A DNA stretch of 64,000 nucleotides from the NCBI RefSeq assembly GCF_001426585.1, contig NZ_LMEI01000001.1, forward strand, positions 944-64,943, given 5' to 3'. Below, piece by piece: positions 49,943-58,140 of this stretch. Each line of letters starts with the position of its first letter. Within the stretch, counting starts at the first letter, position 1. The notes below the pieces were generated by a model that saw only the letters and a program-made list of their open reading frames with translations, did no database searches and was not told the origin of the DNA. This stretch comes from Streptomyces sp. Root431. Its GTDB lineage: Bacteria; Actinomycetota; Actinomycetes; Streptomycetales; Streptomycetaceae. The position numbers and the translations under genes are program-made.

Positions 49943-50392
49943 GTGCCCGTGTCCCTCACCGCCGCCGCCCGCCGCCAGTCCCTCCTGGACTTCTACGCCC
50001 GCCAGATGCACGCCGCCGACGGCGACGACGTCGACGCGTACGCGGACACGTTCACCGAGGACACCGTCTTCCGCAGCAACGCGCTGCCCGGACCGGTCCA
50101 GGGCCGGGAGAAGATCCGCGCGGCGACCCGCAGGCTGGGCGACGCGCGCCGCGCCGACGGGGTCGTACGGCGCCACCTGCTGTCCTCCCTGGCCGTGACC
50201 GAGCTGGCGGACGGCGCGCTCGCCACCCGCGCGTACGTGCTCCTGGTGGAGACGGCCCGGGAGGGCGCCCCGCAGGCGTACCTGAGCACGGTCATGGAGG
50301 ACGAGGTCGTCGCGGTGGACGGCGGGTGGCGGGTGCGCCGCCGTGACGTGCTGCGCGACGACCTCCCGCCGCTGGGGGACGTCGCGGCCTGA
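49943..50392 (+). CDS. SnoaL-like (NTF2-fold) polyketide cyclase or oxygenase 1
   Basis: This 149-residue NTF2-fold protein resembles SnoaL/SnoaL-like proteins of aromatic polyketide clusters (an N-terminal helix RQSLLDFYARQMHAADG, the strand DTFTEDTVFRSNALPGPVQGREKI, and C-terminal WRVRRRDVLRDDLPP). Family members close the last ring by aldol cyclisation, or hydroxylate or act as auxiliary proteins. GAGGAG lies 6 bases before the GTG start. It pairs with a paralogue at 51473 (both contain xxRHLLSxL and end in RDDLPP), facing the same convergent cyclase. Confidence 0.8.
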   Translation: MPVSLTAAARRQSLLDFYARQMHAADGDDVDAYADTFTEDTVFRSNALPGPVQGREKIRAATRRLGDARRADGVVRRHLLSSLAVTELADGALATRAYVLLVETAREGAPQAYLSTVMEDEVVAVDGGWRVRRRDVLRDDLPPLGDVAA

Positions 50393-50401
50393 GAGCGGAC
50401 A

Positions 50402-50446
50402 CGGAAGCGGGGCGGAACCCTTCCCGAGGGTTGCGCCCCGCTTCCG
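50402..50446. terminator. Bidirectional hairpin terminator
   Basis: A 19-bp inverted repeat with one mismatch (left arm 50402-50420, CGGAAGCGGGGCG...; right arm 50428-50446) and a 7-base loop lies between the convergent SnoaL-like gene 1 and the cyclase. It should end both transcripts. Confidence 0.82.
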
Positions 50447-50462
50447 CGTCCCGCGCCGTCGC

Positions 50463-51236
50463 TCACTCGGGGACGTGTGCCACCGCCCGGGTCCAGCCCG
50501 CCCCGGCCCGCGCGATCTTGACGGGGAAGCAGGTGACGGTGAAGCCGAACGGACGCGGCAGGGCCTCCAGGCCGGCGAGCCGCTCGATCTGGCAGTACTC
50601 GACCTCCCGGCCGGCGAAGTGCGCGGGCCACAGCACGTCGCGGTCGCCGGTCTCCTGGAACGTCTTGATGATGTGCCCGAAGGGGGCGTCCAGGCTGAAG
50701 GCGTCGGTGCCGATCACCCGGATCCCGAGGTCGAGCAGGTAGCGCACGGCCGAGCCGTCGAGCCCGGTGAAGTCGGTGAAGTAGCTCTGGGTGCCGACGC
50801 GCGCGGCGGCGCCGGTGTCGAGCAGCACGATGTCCAGCGGCTGCGGCTCGTACCCGATGTCGGCCACCGCCTTCCGCAGCCGGTCGGCGCCGACCGTGCC
50901 GGTGCCCGCGTCCCGCAGGTCGAGGACGAAGGCCGGGCGGTGGAACCAGTCGAGCGGCATCTGGTCGATGGTCCGGGGCACGCCGTACGTGCCGCGCGAG
51001 CCGTAGTGGGCGGGGGCGTCCACGTGGGTGCCGGTGTGCGCGGTGAGGGTGAGGAAGTCGTTGGTGAGGAACTCCCCGTCGGGGAGCACGGAGGTGTCGA
51101 AGTCGACGCCGAACACCCGCTTCATGCCCTCGGCCATGTGCCGGGCGCCCTCCTCGGCGGACATGATCGTGTGGGTGACGGTGTCCGGCTCCCAGAAGTC
51201 GCCGTCCACCGGCGAGGAGAGGTCGATCAGAGGCAT
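50463..51236 (-). CDS. Metal-dependent polyketide cyclase (kynurenine formamidase-like fold)
   Basis: This 257-residue protein belongs to the cyclase family related to kynurenine formamidase. The metal-binding HTGTHVDAPAHYGSRG motif is complete, and IDLSSPVDGDFWEPDTVT begins the protein. In aromatic polyketide clusters, members of this family close rings or hydrolyse ring lactones late in the pathway. The ATG at 51236 lies 9 bases after AAGGAG; 28 further in-frame codons upstream look like an unstructured tail. It lies alone on the minus strand between the two SnoaL-like genes. Confidence 0.83.
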   Translation of the reverse strand: MPLIDLSSPVDGDFWEPDTVTHTIMSAEEGARHMAEGMKRVFGVDFDTSVLPDGEFLTNDFLTLTAHTGTHVDAPAHYGSRGTYGVPRTIDQMPLDWFHRPAFVLDLRDAGTGTVGADRLRKAVADIGYEPQPLDIVLLDTGAAARVGTQSYFTDFTGLDGSAVRYLLDLGIRVIGTDAFSLDAPFGHIIKTFQETGDRDVLWPAHFAGREVEYCQIERLAGLEALPRPFGFTVTCFPVKIARAGAGWTRAVAHVPE

Positions 51237-51472
51237 GGGCGTGCTCCTTGGCAGTGGGCGGGTGGCCGCGGTCGGGACTCGGGCGGAAGCCGCGGTCGGG
51301 ACTGGCGCGGTGGCGGCCATCGTCGGCGGCCCTCCTCGTACGCCCCTGGAGAGACTGTGAACCGGCCGCTCTTCAGCACCGGCCGAGCCCTCTTCGAGCC
51401 GCCCCGGCGACCGTGGTGGCGGCGGCGCGGGCCACCGCGTCCGCCGACCGCCCCACCACCGGAGGGAACACC
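51237..51472. promoter_or_regulatory. Divergent region: cyclase / SnoaL-like 2
   Basis: This 236-base region separates the leftward cyclase from the rightward SnoaL-like gene 2. Its left end has repeats of GCGGTCGGGACT (near 51268 and 51291), which are candidate activator sites. GGAGGG precedes the SnoaL-2 ATG. No further gene is evident. Confidence 0.35.
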
Positions 51473-51937
51473 ATGCCGACCGTCCAGTCCGACGCCCCCG
51501 CCACCGGAGCGCAGACCGAACTCCGCCACGAGGTCGAGGAGTTCTACGCCCGGCACTTCCAGGCCGGGGACGGGGGCGACGCGGTCGCCTGGGCCGAGGG
51601 CTTCGCCGTGAACGGCTCCTTCAGCTCCAACGCCCGCCCCGAGCCGGTGGTCTCGCGCGCCGTCATCCTGCCCGCCGTCACCGCGATGTTCGCCGCCCGT
51701 ACGGCGGAGGGCGTGCAGCACCGTCACCTGCTGAGCCAGCTGACCGTCGAGCCGCGCGAGGACGGCACCGTGCTCACCCGCTCGTACGTCCTCGTGGTCT
51801 CGACGCCCCGCGAGGACGGTCCCACCCTGCTGGCCAGCACCCTCGTCACGGACGTCCTGAACCGCGAGGAGGGCGCGCTGCGCATCCTCAGCCGGCACGT
51901 CGACCGCGACGACCTGCCGCCGACCGCCGCGCTCTGA
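51473..51937 (+). CDS. SnoaL-like (NTF2-fold) polyketide cyclase or oxygenase 2
   Basis: This 154-residue NTF2-fold protein is parallel to the SnoaL-like protein 1 (EVEEFYARHFQAGDGGDAVAWAEGF, QHRHLLSQLTVEP, and a C-terminal HVDRDDLPP). Paired SnoaL-like proteins in the same cluster can have different roles; one may cyclise and the other hydroxylate. GGAGGG lies 6 bases before the ATG. It converges with ACP-2 across two hairpins. Confidence 0.8.
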   Translation: MPTVQSDAPATGAQTELRHEVEEFYARHFQAGDGGDAVAWAEGFAVNGSFSSNARPEPVVSRAVILPAVTAMFAARTAEGVQHRHLLSQLTVEPREDGTVLTRSYVLVVSTPREDGPTLLASTLVTDVLNREEGALRILSRHVDRDDLPPTAAL

Positions 51938-51972
51938 CGCGGACCGCATCACCCTCACCACCCGCCCGACTC

Positions 51973-52007
51973 CGTGCCCCGGTCTCATCCCCCGTGACCG
52001 GGGCACG
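51973..52007 (+). terminator. Hairpin after SnoaL-like gene 2
   Basis: A perfect 12-bp inverted repeat (CGTGCCCCGGTC, 51973-51984, complement 51996-52007) with an 11-base loop lies 36 bases after the SnoaL-2 stop. Three copies of GCGGTCAT follow at once (52012-52041). Confidence 0.7.
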
Positions 52008-52071
52008 GTCATGCGGTCATTCATGCGGTCATGCCCGGCCGTGCCCGCGCGAGTACACGGCGAAAGGGGCG

Positions 52072-52101
52072 GGGCCCGGCCACCTTCCGGTGGTCGGGCC
52101 C
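52072..52101 (-). terminator. Hairpin just after ACP-2
   Basis: A 13-bp inverted repeat with one G-T pair (GGGCCCGGCCACC, 52072-52084, against 52089-52101) and a 4-base loop lies 3 bases after the ACP-2 stop on the minus strand. It should end the 11-kb type II operon. Confidence 0.78.
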
Positions 52102-52103
52102 GT

Positions 52104-52367
52104 TCAGGCGGCGACCGCCACGGCGTCCGCGCCGTTGACCAGTTCGAGGAGGAGCGCCGGCGTCTCGGCCTCCGCCACGACGTCGTCGGGCAGGGACACC
52201 CCGAGGTCGCGCTCGATCCGGCCGGTCGCCTGGAGCAGGGCCAGCGAGTCGTATCCGAGCTCCACGAAGGGGGTGTCGAGGATGTCGCCCCCCAGGTCCA
52301 CGCCCTCCTCCTCGCCCGCGCTCTCGCGGAGGATCTGCAACAGGGTGTCAAGCGTCAGCCGGGCCAT
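52104..52367 (-). CDS. Type II PKS acyl carrier protein 2
   Basis: This 87-residue ACP has LGYDSLALLQATGRIERDLGV around Ser41, typical of aromatic type II PKS carriers. It is the last gene of the type II operon, 6-7 kb from the ketosynthase pair, an unusual place since the ACP normally follows the CLF. As the only type II-like ACP in this half of the window it should hold the growing poly-beta-ketone. Its 5' end overlaps PPTase-2 by 13 bases, and a set of 9-bp direct repeats lies just upstream. It is a paralogue of ACP-1. Confidence 0.9.
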   Translation of the reverse strand: MARLTLDTLLQILRESAGEEEGVDLGGDILDTPFVELGYDSLALLQATGRIERDLGVSLPDDVVAEAETPALLLELVNGADAVAVAA

Positions 52368-53257
52368 GGTGGAAGTCCCTTCCCTACAAGCTCTGTTGAG
52401 CCACTTGAGTCTTTTGAATCACTTACAAGGAGATTCTCGGCCGTCTTCCTCGACGACCGATCGAGCGGATCTGAACACTCCACATCCCTCTGGCCCTCCC
52501 TCACTTGCCGGGTGTCGCGCACCGCGAGACCGACGAGGTGGGTGCCGGCCAGCGGCAGCGTCGTGAACCGCCAGGCCGGGTCGGCCACGGCCGTCCCGTC
52601 GTCCCGGAGCAGCGCGGCCCCTCCCCCGGGCCCGTCCGGCCGGAAGCCGAACGTCGTGAAGGGGAGCAGCCGACCCTGGGCCAGGGCCTTGGTGTACGCC
52701 TCCTTGAGCACCCAGAGCCGCAGCAACCGGGCGTCGCGCTCGCCCTCCGGCAGCCGGGCGAGCGCGGCGCGTTCGTACGGCGCGCACATCCGGGGCTCCA
52801 GGCCCGTGTCGTACAGCCGCCGGCCCGCGTCCTCCACGTCGACGCCGACGCAGCCGACGACGGTGACCGCGACGCACAGCAGGTCCCCGGTGTGGCTGAG
52901 GCTCAGCGCGACCCCGGGCCTGCCGCGGACGAGGGGGCGGCCGGTGAGTCCGTAGGCCAGCTCGATGCCGTCCGGCTCCGTCCGCAGGGCCCGCGCCGCC
53001 GCGTACTTGAGCAGCAGCCGGCCGGCCGCGAACCGCTCGGCGTCGGCCCCGTGCCGGGCCTCGTACCGCGCCCGGTCGTCGCCGAGCAGCGCCCGGAGCC
53101 GCGCGGGGGCGGTCAGGTCGGGGTGCCACGGCGCCACCCGGGACCACACGACGGCGGTTCCGCGGCGCTCCAGGTCACGGGCGACCGGCGCCCACGGCCC
53201 GCGCGGCCCCGGTACGTGCCGGGGTACGGGCGCCCGGCCTTCCGGTGCCGGGCTCAT
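52355..53257 (-). CDS. Sfp-type 4'-phosphopantetheinyl transferase 2
   Basis: This 300-residue Sfp-type transferase has VALSLSHTGDLLCVA, VGVDVED and LWVLKEAYTKALAQG. It is a paralogue of PPTase-1 (same length and same extra N-terminal segment), with local differences. It activates ACP-2 and probably others. The last 40 residues (Ser-rich, SDSKDSSGSTEL) are encoded by an unusually A/T-rich stretch with 9-bp repeats that also forms the ACP-2 leader, so this tail may be non-conserved. It overlaps ACAD-2 by 4 bases and ACP-2 by 13. Confidence 0.92.
   Translation of the reverse strand: MSPAPEGRAPVPRHVPGPRGPWAPVARDLERRGTAVVWSRVAPWHPDLTAPARLRALLGDDRARYEARHGADAERFAAGRLLLKYAAARALRTEPDGIELAYGLTGRPLVRGRPGVALSLSHTGDLLCVAVTVVGCVGVDVEDAGRRLYDTGLEPRMCAPYERAALARLPEGERDARLLRLWVLKEAYTKALAQGRLLPFTTFGFRPDGPGGGAALLRDDGTAVADPAWRFTTLPLAGTHLVGLAVRDTRQVREGQRDVECSDPLDRSSRKTAENLLVSDSKDSSGSTELVGKGLPPWPG
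52396..52422. promoter_or_regulatory. Three 9-bp TTGA direct repeats upstream of ACP-2
   Basis: Three adjacent 9-base repeats, TTGAGCCAC, TTGAGTCTT and TTGAATCAC, begin at 52396, 52405 and 52414. They lie 29-55 bases upstream of the ACP-2 start, inside the 3' end of PPTase-2, in the lowest-GC stretch of the operon. Tandem repeats at this distance look like an activator site for an internal ACP-2 promoter, but coincidence with the PPTase-2 tail cannot be excluded. Confidence 0.45.
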
Positions 53258-55137
53258 CCCGCGAGCACCCGGTCGTCCAGGTCGTAGCTGCGGGCCTCGG
53301 CGGCCCGGCGCAGGACCTCCTCGCAGAGGGCGGCCTCGACCCCGGGCGGGAGCGGCGGGGCGGCCCTGCCGAGCCGGCGCAGGATCCGGTGCAGGGCCAC
53401 GGCGAGCCAGCCGGGGTCGGCGGCGCGGGCGTCCGGGGGGCTCTCCCGCCAGACGCCGAAGCCCGCGGCGGCGGCGAGCAGCAGGGCGTACCGGTCGGTC
53501 AGCGGGAACACCCGGGACGGGTACGGCCCCGCCCCGAACCTCCCGAGTCCGTCGCAGGCCTCCTGAAGGCGGACGGTCTCGGCGGCGAGCAGCCCGAGCT
53601 GGGCCCGCAGCGTCCGGAGGACGGGATCGGCGCCCGCGAGCCGGAGTTCGCCCGGCGCCTCGGCGAGGAGGACGCAGAGCCCGTCCCGGCCGTCGGCCGC
53701 GGTGAACACGGCGGGGTCCAGGGGCGGCAGCACGGGTCCCGGGCGGAAGAGGACGGCGGGCGGGGGCGCTTCGCCGGTCCAGCGGCCGCTGCCGATCCAG
53801 CCCAGGTGCTGGGCCATGACGGTCTGGCAGACAACGTTGCCGACATGGCCGAAAGTGACCGTGGGGAAGTCCCGTACGTGCTTCTGGAGGATGGCGTAGG
53901 CGCCGTCCCGCGCGTGGAAGGCGCCGCCCAGGATGACGGAGAGCGCGTTGAGGTTCTCCTCGACGCCCGCCGGGACCAGGTACTTGGCGGCGGCGGCCAG
54001 GACCGGGGAGCCGCCGGGCAGCAGGTGCAGGGCCCGGGCGGCCGTACGGGCGAGGGCGTCGGCGAGCAGGAGGTCGGCGAAGGCACCCGCGACGGCGGTC
54101 CGCGCGTACGAGACCTGGGGCAGCGGGCGGCTGAATGGCCGCTGCTCCGTCGCGTAGAGGGCGGCGGTGCGCAGGGCGGTGTCGGAGACCCCGATGACCA
54201 TGGACGGGACGGCCGCGTGGATGAGCGGGAAGACGGAGAGGCTGTGGCGCACGCCGTCGCCCCAGCTGCCGAGCAGCGCGGTGCGGGGCAGCGGGCGCTC
54301 GGTGAACTCCAGGCTGCCGACGCGCAGTCCGCGCATCCCGGCGGCCCGGCGGGTCTCGCCGCGGCGCACCCGGGGGCCGGTGAGCGCGGCCCGGTCGAGC
54401 AGGAAGAGCGAATGCCCGCCGCCGCTCTCCTCGGCTTCGTCGCCCTCATATCCCTCGTCGCCCTCGCCCGTCCTGGCGAAGGCCACGACGAGGCGGGCGT
54501 CCTGCGCGTTGTGGACCGCTCGCTTGCGGCCGTCGAGGAGGAAGCCGTCCGGGGTGCGCCGGGCGCGCAGTTCGTCGCTGACGAACTCGTTGCCGTGGGC
54601 GAACCGGTGGTACGCGATGGTGGCGCGGCCCCCGGCGAGCAGGACCTCGGCGGTCCTGGCCCGCTGGGTGTCGTCGCCGAAGGCCCAGACCGCGGTGGCG
54701 GCCATGAAGGAGGTGAGCGCGCTGCCGACGCCCAGTGCGGCGTCGCGGCGGAACAGGGCCCGCAGGACGGGCCCGAGTTCGTCGGTGCCGCACAGCCGGC
54801 CTCCGAGGGAGGCCGGCACGAACTCGGCGTTCAGACCGAGGCGGTCGTAGAGCGCGACGCCCGCGGGGGGCAGGACGCGCTGCTCGTCGGCGGCGAGCAC
54901 CGCGGCCCAGCCGACCGGGTTGGCCGGGTCGCGCGGATCACCGAGCGCGGCCTCGACGGCGTCGATCCGCGCACCGACGGGAACTCCGACCGGCACACCG
55001 GCCGGAACGCGGTCCGAAACGCTGGCCGGCACACCGGCCGCAACGCCGTCCGAAACCCCGACCGGCGCGCTGCCCGATGCCTCGGCCGACGCCCCGGCCG
55101 GACCCTCGGCCCGCGCGCCCCGGGCCCAGGGGGTCAC
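53254..55137 (-). CDS. Large acyl-CoA dehydrogenase-like flavoprotein 2
   Basis: This 627-residue protein is clearly paralogous to ACAD-1 (shared blocks NPVGWAAVLAADE, LDGRKRAVHNAQDARLVV, FHARDGAYAILQKHVRDFPTVTFGH, and a C-terminal CEEVL). It has the same extra C-terminal helical region of about 200 residues, so it resembles acyl-CoA oxidases in size. The first 50 residues are a low-complexity Val/Gly/Pro/Ala tail with about 12-base DNA repeats, absent from ACAD-1. GTG overlaps the aromatase stop by 4 bases (GTGA). It may desaturate or hydroxylate an ACP-2-bound acyl group; substrate unknown. Confidence 0.8.
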   Translation of the reverse strand: MTPWARGARAEGPAGASAEASGSAPVGVSDGVAAGVPASVSDRVPAGVPVGVPVGARIDAVEAALGDPRDPANPVGWAAVLAADEQRVLPPAGVALYDRLGLNAEFVPASLGGRLCGTDELGPVLRALFRRDAALGVGSALTSFMAATAVWAFGDDTQRARTAEVLLAGGRATIAYHRFAHGNEFVSDELRARRTPDGFLLDGRKRAVHNAQDARLVVAFARTGEGDEGYEGDEAEESGGGHSLFLLDRAALTGPRVRRGETRRAAGMRGLRVGSLEFTERPLPRTALLGSWGDGVRHSLSVFPLIHAAVPSMVIGVSDTALRTAALYATEQRPFSRPLPQVSYARTAVAGAFADLLLADALARTAARALHLLPGGSPVLAAAAKYLVPAGVEENLNALSVILGGAFHARDGAYAILQKHVRDFPTVTFGHVGNVVCQTVMAQHLGWIGSGRWTGEAPPPAVLFRPGPVLPPLDPAVFTAADGRDGLCVLLAEAPGELRLAGADPVLRTLRAQLGLLAAETVRLQEACDGLGRFGAGPYPSRVFPLTDRYALLLAAAAGFGVWRESPPDARAADPGWLAVALHRILRRLGRAAPPLPPGVEAALCEEVLRRAAEARSYDLDDRVLAG

Positions 55138-56099
55138 GCCCGGGCGGCCTCGGCGTACGCCTTGGCGTGCCGAAGCGTGGTGGAGCTGTTCGTGCCGAGG
55201 GCGTGGCGCACGAGGGACCGGGCCTCGGCGAGCGTCGCGCTCTCGCCGAGGGCCTGCCGCACGCCGGCCGGGTCCAGGGTCACGGTGTGCCAGGAGGTGG
55301 CCGTGACCTCGTCGCCGTGCTGGACGATGGTCCAGCGCCCGGTGTGGCCGGCCATGACCGGCGGCACCTTCAGCTGCTTGTAGACGAGCAGGCCCCGCTC
55401 GGGGAAGCTCACGCGGACGGAGCGGGTGTTGTGGAGGGAGCCGTCGGGGCTGCGGGTGTCCATGTCGAGGACCTGGATGCCGCCCTCCTCCTCGGTGAAG
55501 CGGGTGGCGGCGACGTGCGGCAGCCGGGCGGGCCACTGGTCGGCGCGGTCGAGGAACGCGTACACGTCACGGGCGGAGCCCTGGATCCGCTCGCTGTCGC
55601 TGAAGGTGAACGTCAGCTCCTCGCCCTCGCCGCCCGCGGCGGCCTGCTCGGCGGTGTCCCGCAGGGCGGCCAGCTCCTTCACGCTGTTGGTCTCGACGGC
55701 CCTGGCCACCCACTCGGCGGCCTCGGGGTCGTCGTCGACGACGGCGTAGTCGTGCAGCAGGACCACGCGGCAGCCGCCGGCCGGGTCGGCCTCGACCTGC
55801 CATTCGCCGCCCATCGCGGCCACCGGCGCCGAGGAGACGACCTGGCGGAAGACGATCGTCCGCGCGGTCCGGTCCAGGGTGCGCTGCGAGGCCCAGGAGC
55901 GGACCTCTCCGTTGGCGAAGGCCCAGATGCGCAGGGCCTGCTCGGTGCCGTCGTCCTGGGTCACCTCGGCGTACACGGTGGGCCCGAAGACCTGGGGCCA
56001 CCGGGTCACGTCCGCGACCAGGGCGAAGACCTCCTCGGGCGGGGCTGCGACGACGGTCTCGTGCCGGGTGACGTGGATGGTCGGGGCGGTGGTGGTCAA
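55134..56099 (-). CDS. Two-domain aromatase/cyclase
   Basis: This 321-residue protein has two START/Bet v1-like domains (about 1-150 and 165-315), the di-domain layout of aromatase/cyclases such as those of the actinorhodin and griseusin pathways. The first domain has EVFALVADVTRWPQVFGP, and the second repeats the fold with SARDVYAFLDRADQWPARLPH. Di-domain enzymes work with a C-9 ketoreductase to close and aromatise the first ring, matching the adjacent KR. I chose TTG at 56099 with GGAAGGAAG upstream; no ATG fits. It overlaps ACAD-2 by 4 bases. Confidence 0.9.
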   Translation of the reverse strand: MTTTAPTIHVTRHETVVAAPPEEVFALVADVTRWPQVFGPTVYAEVTQDDGTEQALRIWAFANGEVRSWASQRTLDRTARTIVFRQVVSSAPVAAMGGEWQVEADPAGGCRVVLLHDYAVVDDDPEAAEWVARAVETNSVKELAALRDTAEQAAAGGEGEELTFTFSDSERIQGSARDVYAFLDRADQWPARLPHVAATRFTEEEGGIQVLDMDTRSPDGSLHNTRSVRVSFPERGLLVYKQLKVPPVMAGHTGRWTIVQHGDEVTATSWHTVTLDPAGVRQALGESATLAEARSLVRHALGTNSSTTLRHAKAYAEAARA

Positions 56100-56257
56100 G
56101 GCGGTCTTCCTTCCGGGGGCGAGGCCGGCGCCACCGCCGGGAGGGGCGGCGCCGAGAGGGGGGTGCCGAGAGAGGGGGTGTGGACGGCCGGGACTCCGCG
56201 AACGCACGCGGACGGTCGTCGGCGGACGGTCGCGGACGGTCGTCGGCCGCGTGCGGG
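56100..56257. repeat. Intergenic stretch with GCGGACGGTCG repeats and flanking inverted repeat
   Basis: Three copies of GCGGACGGTCG lie at 56208, 56222 and 56232. They are framed by an inverted repeat (CGCACGCGG at 56203-56211, CCGCGTGCG at 56247-56255). The element sits just after the KR stop on the minus strand and before the aromatase/cyclase, the only sizeable gap inside the type II operon. It may set relative expression of the two halves of the operon or be a processing site. Confidence 0.6.
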
Positions 56258-57052
56258 TCAGTAGTTGCCCAGGCCGCCGCAGACGTTGAGGGCCTGCGCG
56301 GTGATCGACGCGGCGGTGTCGGAGGCGAGGTATCCGACGAGGCCCGCGACCTCCTCCGGGGTGGAGTAGCGGCCGAGCGGGATCTTGGCCTGGAACTTCT
56401 CCAGGACCTGCTCCTCCGTGGTGCCCCAGTGATCGGCGTACCCCTGGCGCACCCGGCCCGCCATGGGCGTCTCGACGTAACCGGGGCAGACCGCGTTGAC
56501 GGTGATGCCGGCACGGGCCTGGGCCAGCTCCAGGCCGAGGGCCTTGGAGAAGCCGACGACGCCGTGCTTGGAGGCGGAGTACGGGGCGGCGAGGACGACG
56601 CCCTGCTTGCCGCCGGTGGAGGCGATGCTGATGATCCGGCCGGCCTTGCGCTCCAGCATGCCGCCGGTGGTGAGCGCCTCGCGGGTCAGGCGGAAGACGG
56701 CGTTGAGATTGGTCTCGATGACGTCCTCCCACAGCTCGTCGGAGAGCTCGGCGGTGATGCCGCCGCCGCCGCGGCCCGCGTTGTTGACGAGGACGTGCAG
56801 GGGGCCGAAGCGGTCGACGGCGGCCCGGACCACGTCCTTGGCGTCCTGCTTGGAGGTGACGTCGGCGCGGACGCCGTCGGCCTCGTGGCCGGCGCTCCGC
56901 AGCTTGTCGACGACGGCGCGGACGTCGTCCTCGTTGCGGGAGCAGACGAAGACCGCGTGCCCCTGCTCGGCGAGGAGTTCGGCGCAGGCGAGACCGATCC
57001 CGCTGGTGCCGCCGGTGATGAGGGCTACGCGGCGCCCGCTGTTGCTGTCCAT
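56258..57052 (-). CDS. Type II PKS ketoreductase (C-9 type)
   Basis: This 264-residue short-chain dehydrogenase has GGTSGIGLACAELLA (NADPH site), NNAGRGGGGITAEL and the catalytic Ser-Tyr-Lys set (IASTGGKQGVVLAAPYSASKHG). The GRGGGG stretch and the C-terminal AQALNVCGGLGNY match actinorhodin-type ketoreductases, which reduce the C-9 carbonyl of the nascent poly-beta-ketone. The ATG at 57052 lies inside the 3' end of the transacylase gene (28-base overlap). It works with the downstream aromatase/cyclase. Confidence 0.93.
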   Translation of the reverse strand: MDSNSGRRVALITGGTSGIGLACAELLAEQGHAVFVCSRNEDDVRAVVDKLRSAGHEADGVRADVTSKQDAKDVVRAAVDRFGPLHVLVNNAGRGGGGITAELSDELWEDVIETNLNAVFRLTREALTTGGMLERKAGRIISIASTGGKQGVVLAAPYSASKHGVVGFSKALGLELAQARAGITVNAVCPGYVETPMAGRVRQGYADHWGTTEEQVLEKFQAKIPLGRYSTPEEVAGLVGYLASDTAASITAQALNVCGGLGNY

Positions 57053-58140
57053 CTCTGGTCCTCTCGCTCTCGCGTGGAAGGGGTGGTGGGGGTGACGGTG
57101 TCCGAGGGGGCGCGGTGCCCGAGCCGATGCCCGTGGTCGCGCAACTTCCCGGCCACGGTGGCCAGTTGCTTGATGTCGAGCTGCGCTCCCGCCCGCACCG
57201 GGGAGAGGGGTACGACGGCCGATCCGTTCCGGGTGACGGCGGGGTGGCGGCGGGCGAGCATGGAGAGCCCCTGCCCGGGGCCCGCCTCGACGAGGAGGAA
57301 CGGGCCGCCGCCGACGGGCCCTTCGCCGTCGAGGAGGTGGCTGAGCGCCGGGCCGAAGAGGACGGTCCTGGCCGGCTGCATCGCCCAGAACCCCGGGTCG
57401 CTCAGCTGCGGTTCGGCCAGCGGGCGCGTGGTGTACCCGGAGACGACCACGGTCCGCGGCGCCTTGTAGGCGATCCGCTCGTACGCGGGCCGGGTGCTCG
57501 CGCAGGCCGCCTCCACGGACGGGCTGTGGAAACCGGTGGTGGCCTTGGCCCGCATCCAGGTCAGCGAGCCGGCGTCCAGGGCGTCGGTGACGGCGGACAG
57601 ATGGGGCTCGGGTCCGGCGATCATCACCTGCGAGGGCGCGTTGACGGCGCCGACGACGACCTGCGAGGTGAGCCAGGGCTGGAGCAGCGCCGGGCTCGCG
57701 GCCACCGCGGCCATCCCGCCGCGCGGGGCGGTGGCGAGCGCCCGTACGCGGGCGTCGAGCGCGGCCACCGCGTCGGGCAGGTTCATGATCCCGGCGAGGA
57801 CGGCGGCCGCGTACTCGCCGGCGCTGTGCCCGACGAGCGCGACGGGCCGGACGCCCCAGGAGGCGAGGAGCGTGCCGTAGGCGACGTCGAGGGCGAAGAG
57901 GAGGGGCTGGGCGCGGGTGACGTCGTCGATGTCGACGAGCGGCCGCTCCGCGAGCCAGTCCTCCCGCACCCGCCGCCCCTCGGCCCCGAGGAGCCCGAGC
58001 ACCTCGTCGACGACCCGGGTGAAGACCCCTTCGGTGCCGTAGAGGCCGTGGGCCATGCCGGGGTACTGGGAGCCCTGCCCCGGCAGCATGAGGATGACGG
58101 GGGTGGGGCCGGGGCCGCTGCCCGGAACCGCCCCGTTCAC
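57025..58140 (-). CDS. Malonyl-CoA:ACP transacylase-like acyltransferase
   Basis: This 371-residue free-standing acyltransferase has LMLPGQGSQYPGMAHGL, the nucleophile elbow GHSAGEYAAAV and GFHSPSV. The family loads malonyl (or a starter acyl) on ACPs; DpsD-like members in anthracycline clusters sit next to Ser-type KSIII. The substrate cannot be read with certainty. It is the only discrete AT in the window and therefore the simplest candidate to serve the AT-less modules of PKS-B and PKS-C in trans. GTG at 58140 overlaps the CLF stop by 4 bases. About 45 residues at the C terminus are extra and run into the KR gene. Confidence 0.88.
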   Translation of the reverse strand: MNGAVPGSGPGPTPVILMLPGQGSQYPGMAHGLYGTEGVFTRVVDEVLGLLGAEGRRVREDWLAERPLVDIDDVTRAQPLLFALDVAYGTLLASWGVRPVALVGHSAGEYAAAVLAGIMNLPDAVAALDARVRALATAPRGGMAAVAASPALLQPWLTSQVVVGAVNAPSQVMIAGPEPHLSAVTDALDAGSLTWMRAKATTGFHSPSVEAACASTRPAYERIAYKAPRTVVVSGYTTRPLAEPQLSDPGFWAMQPARTVLFGPALSHLLDGEGPVGGGPFLLVEAGPGQGLSMLARRHPAVTRNGSAVVPLSPVRAGAQLDIKQLATVAGKLRDHGHRLGHRAPSDTVTPTTPSTREREDQRWTATAGAA

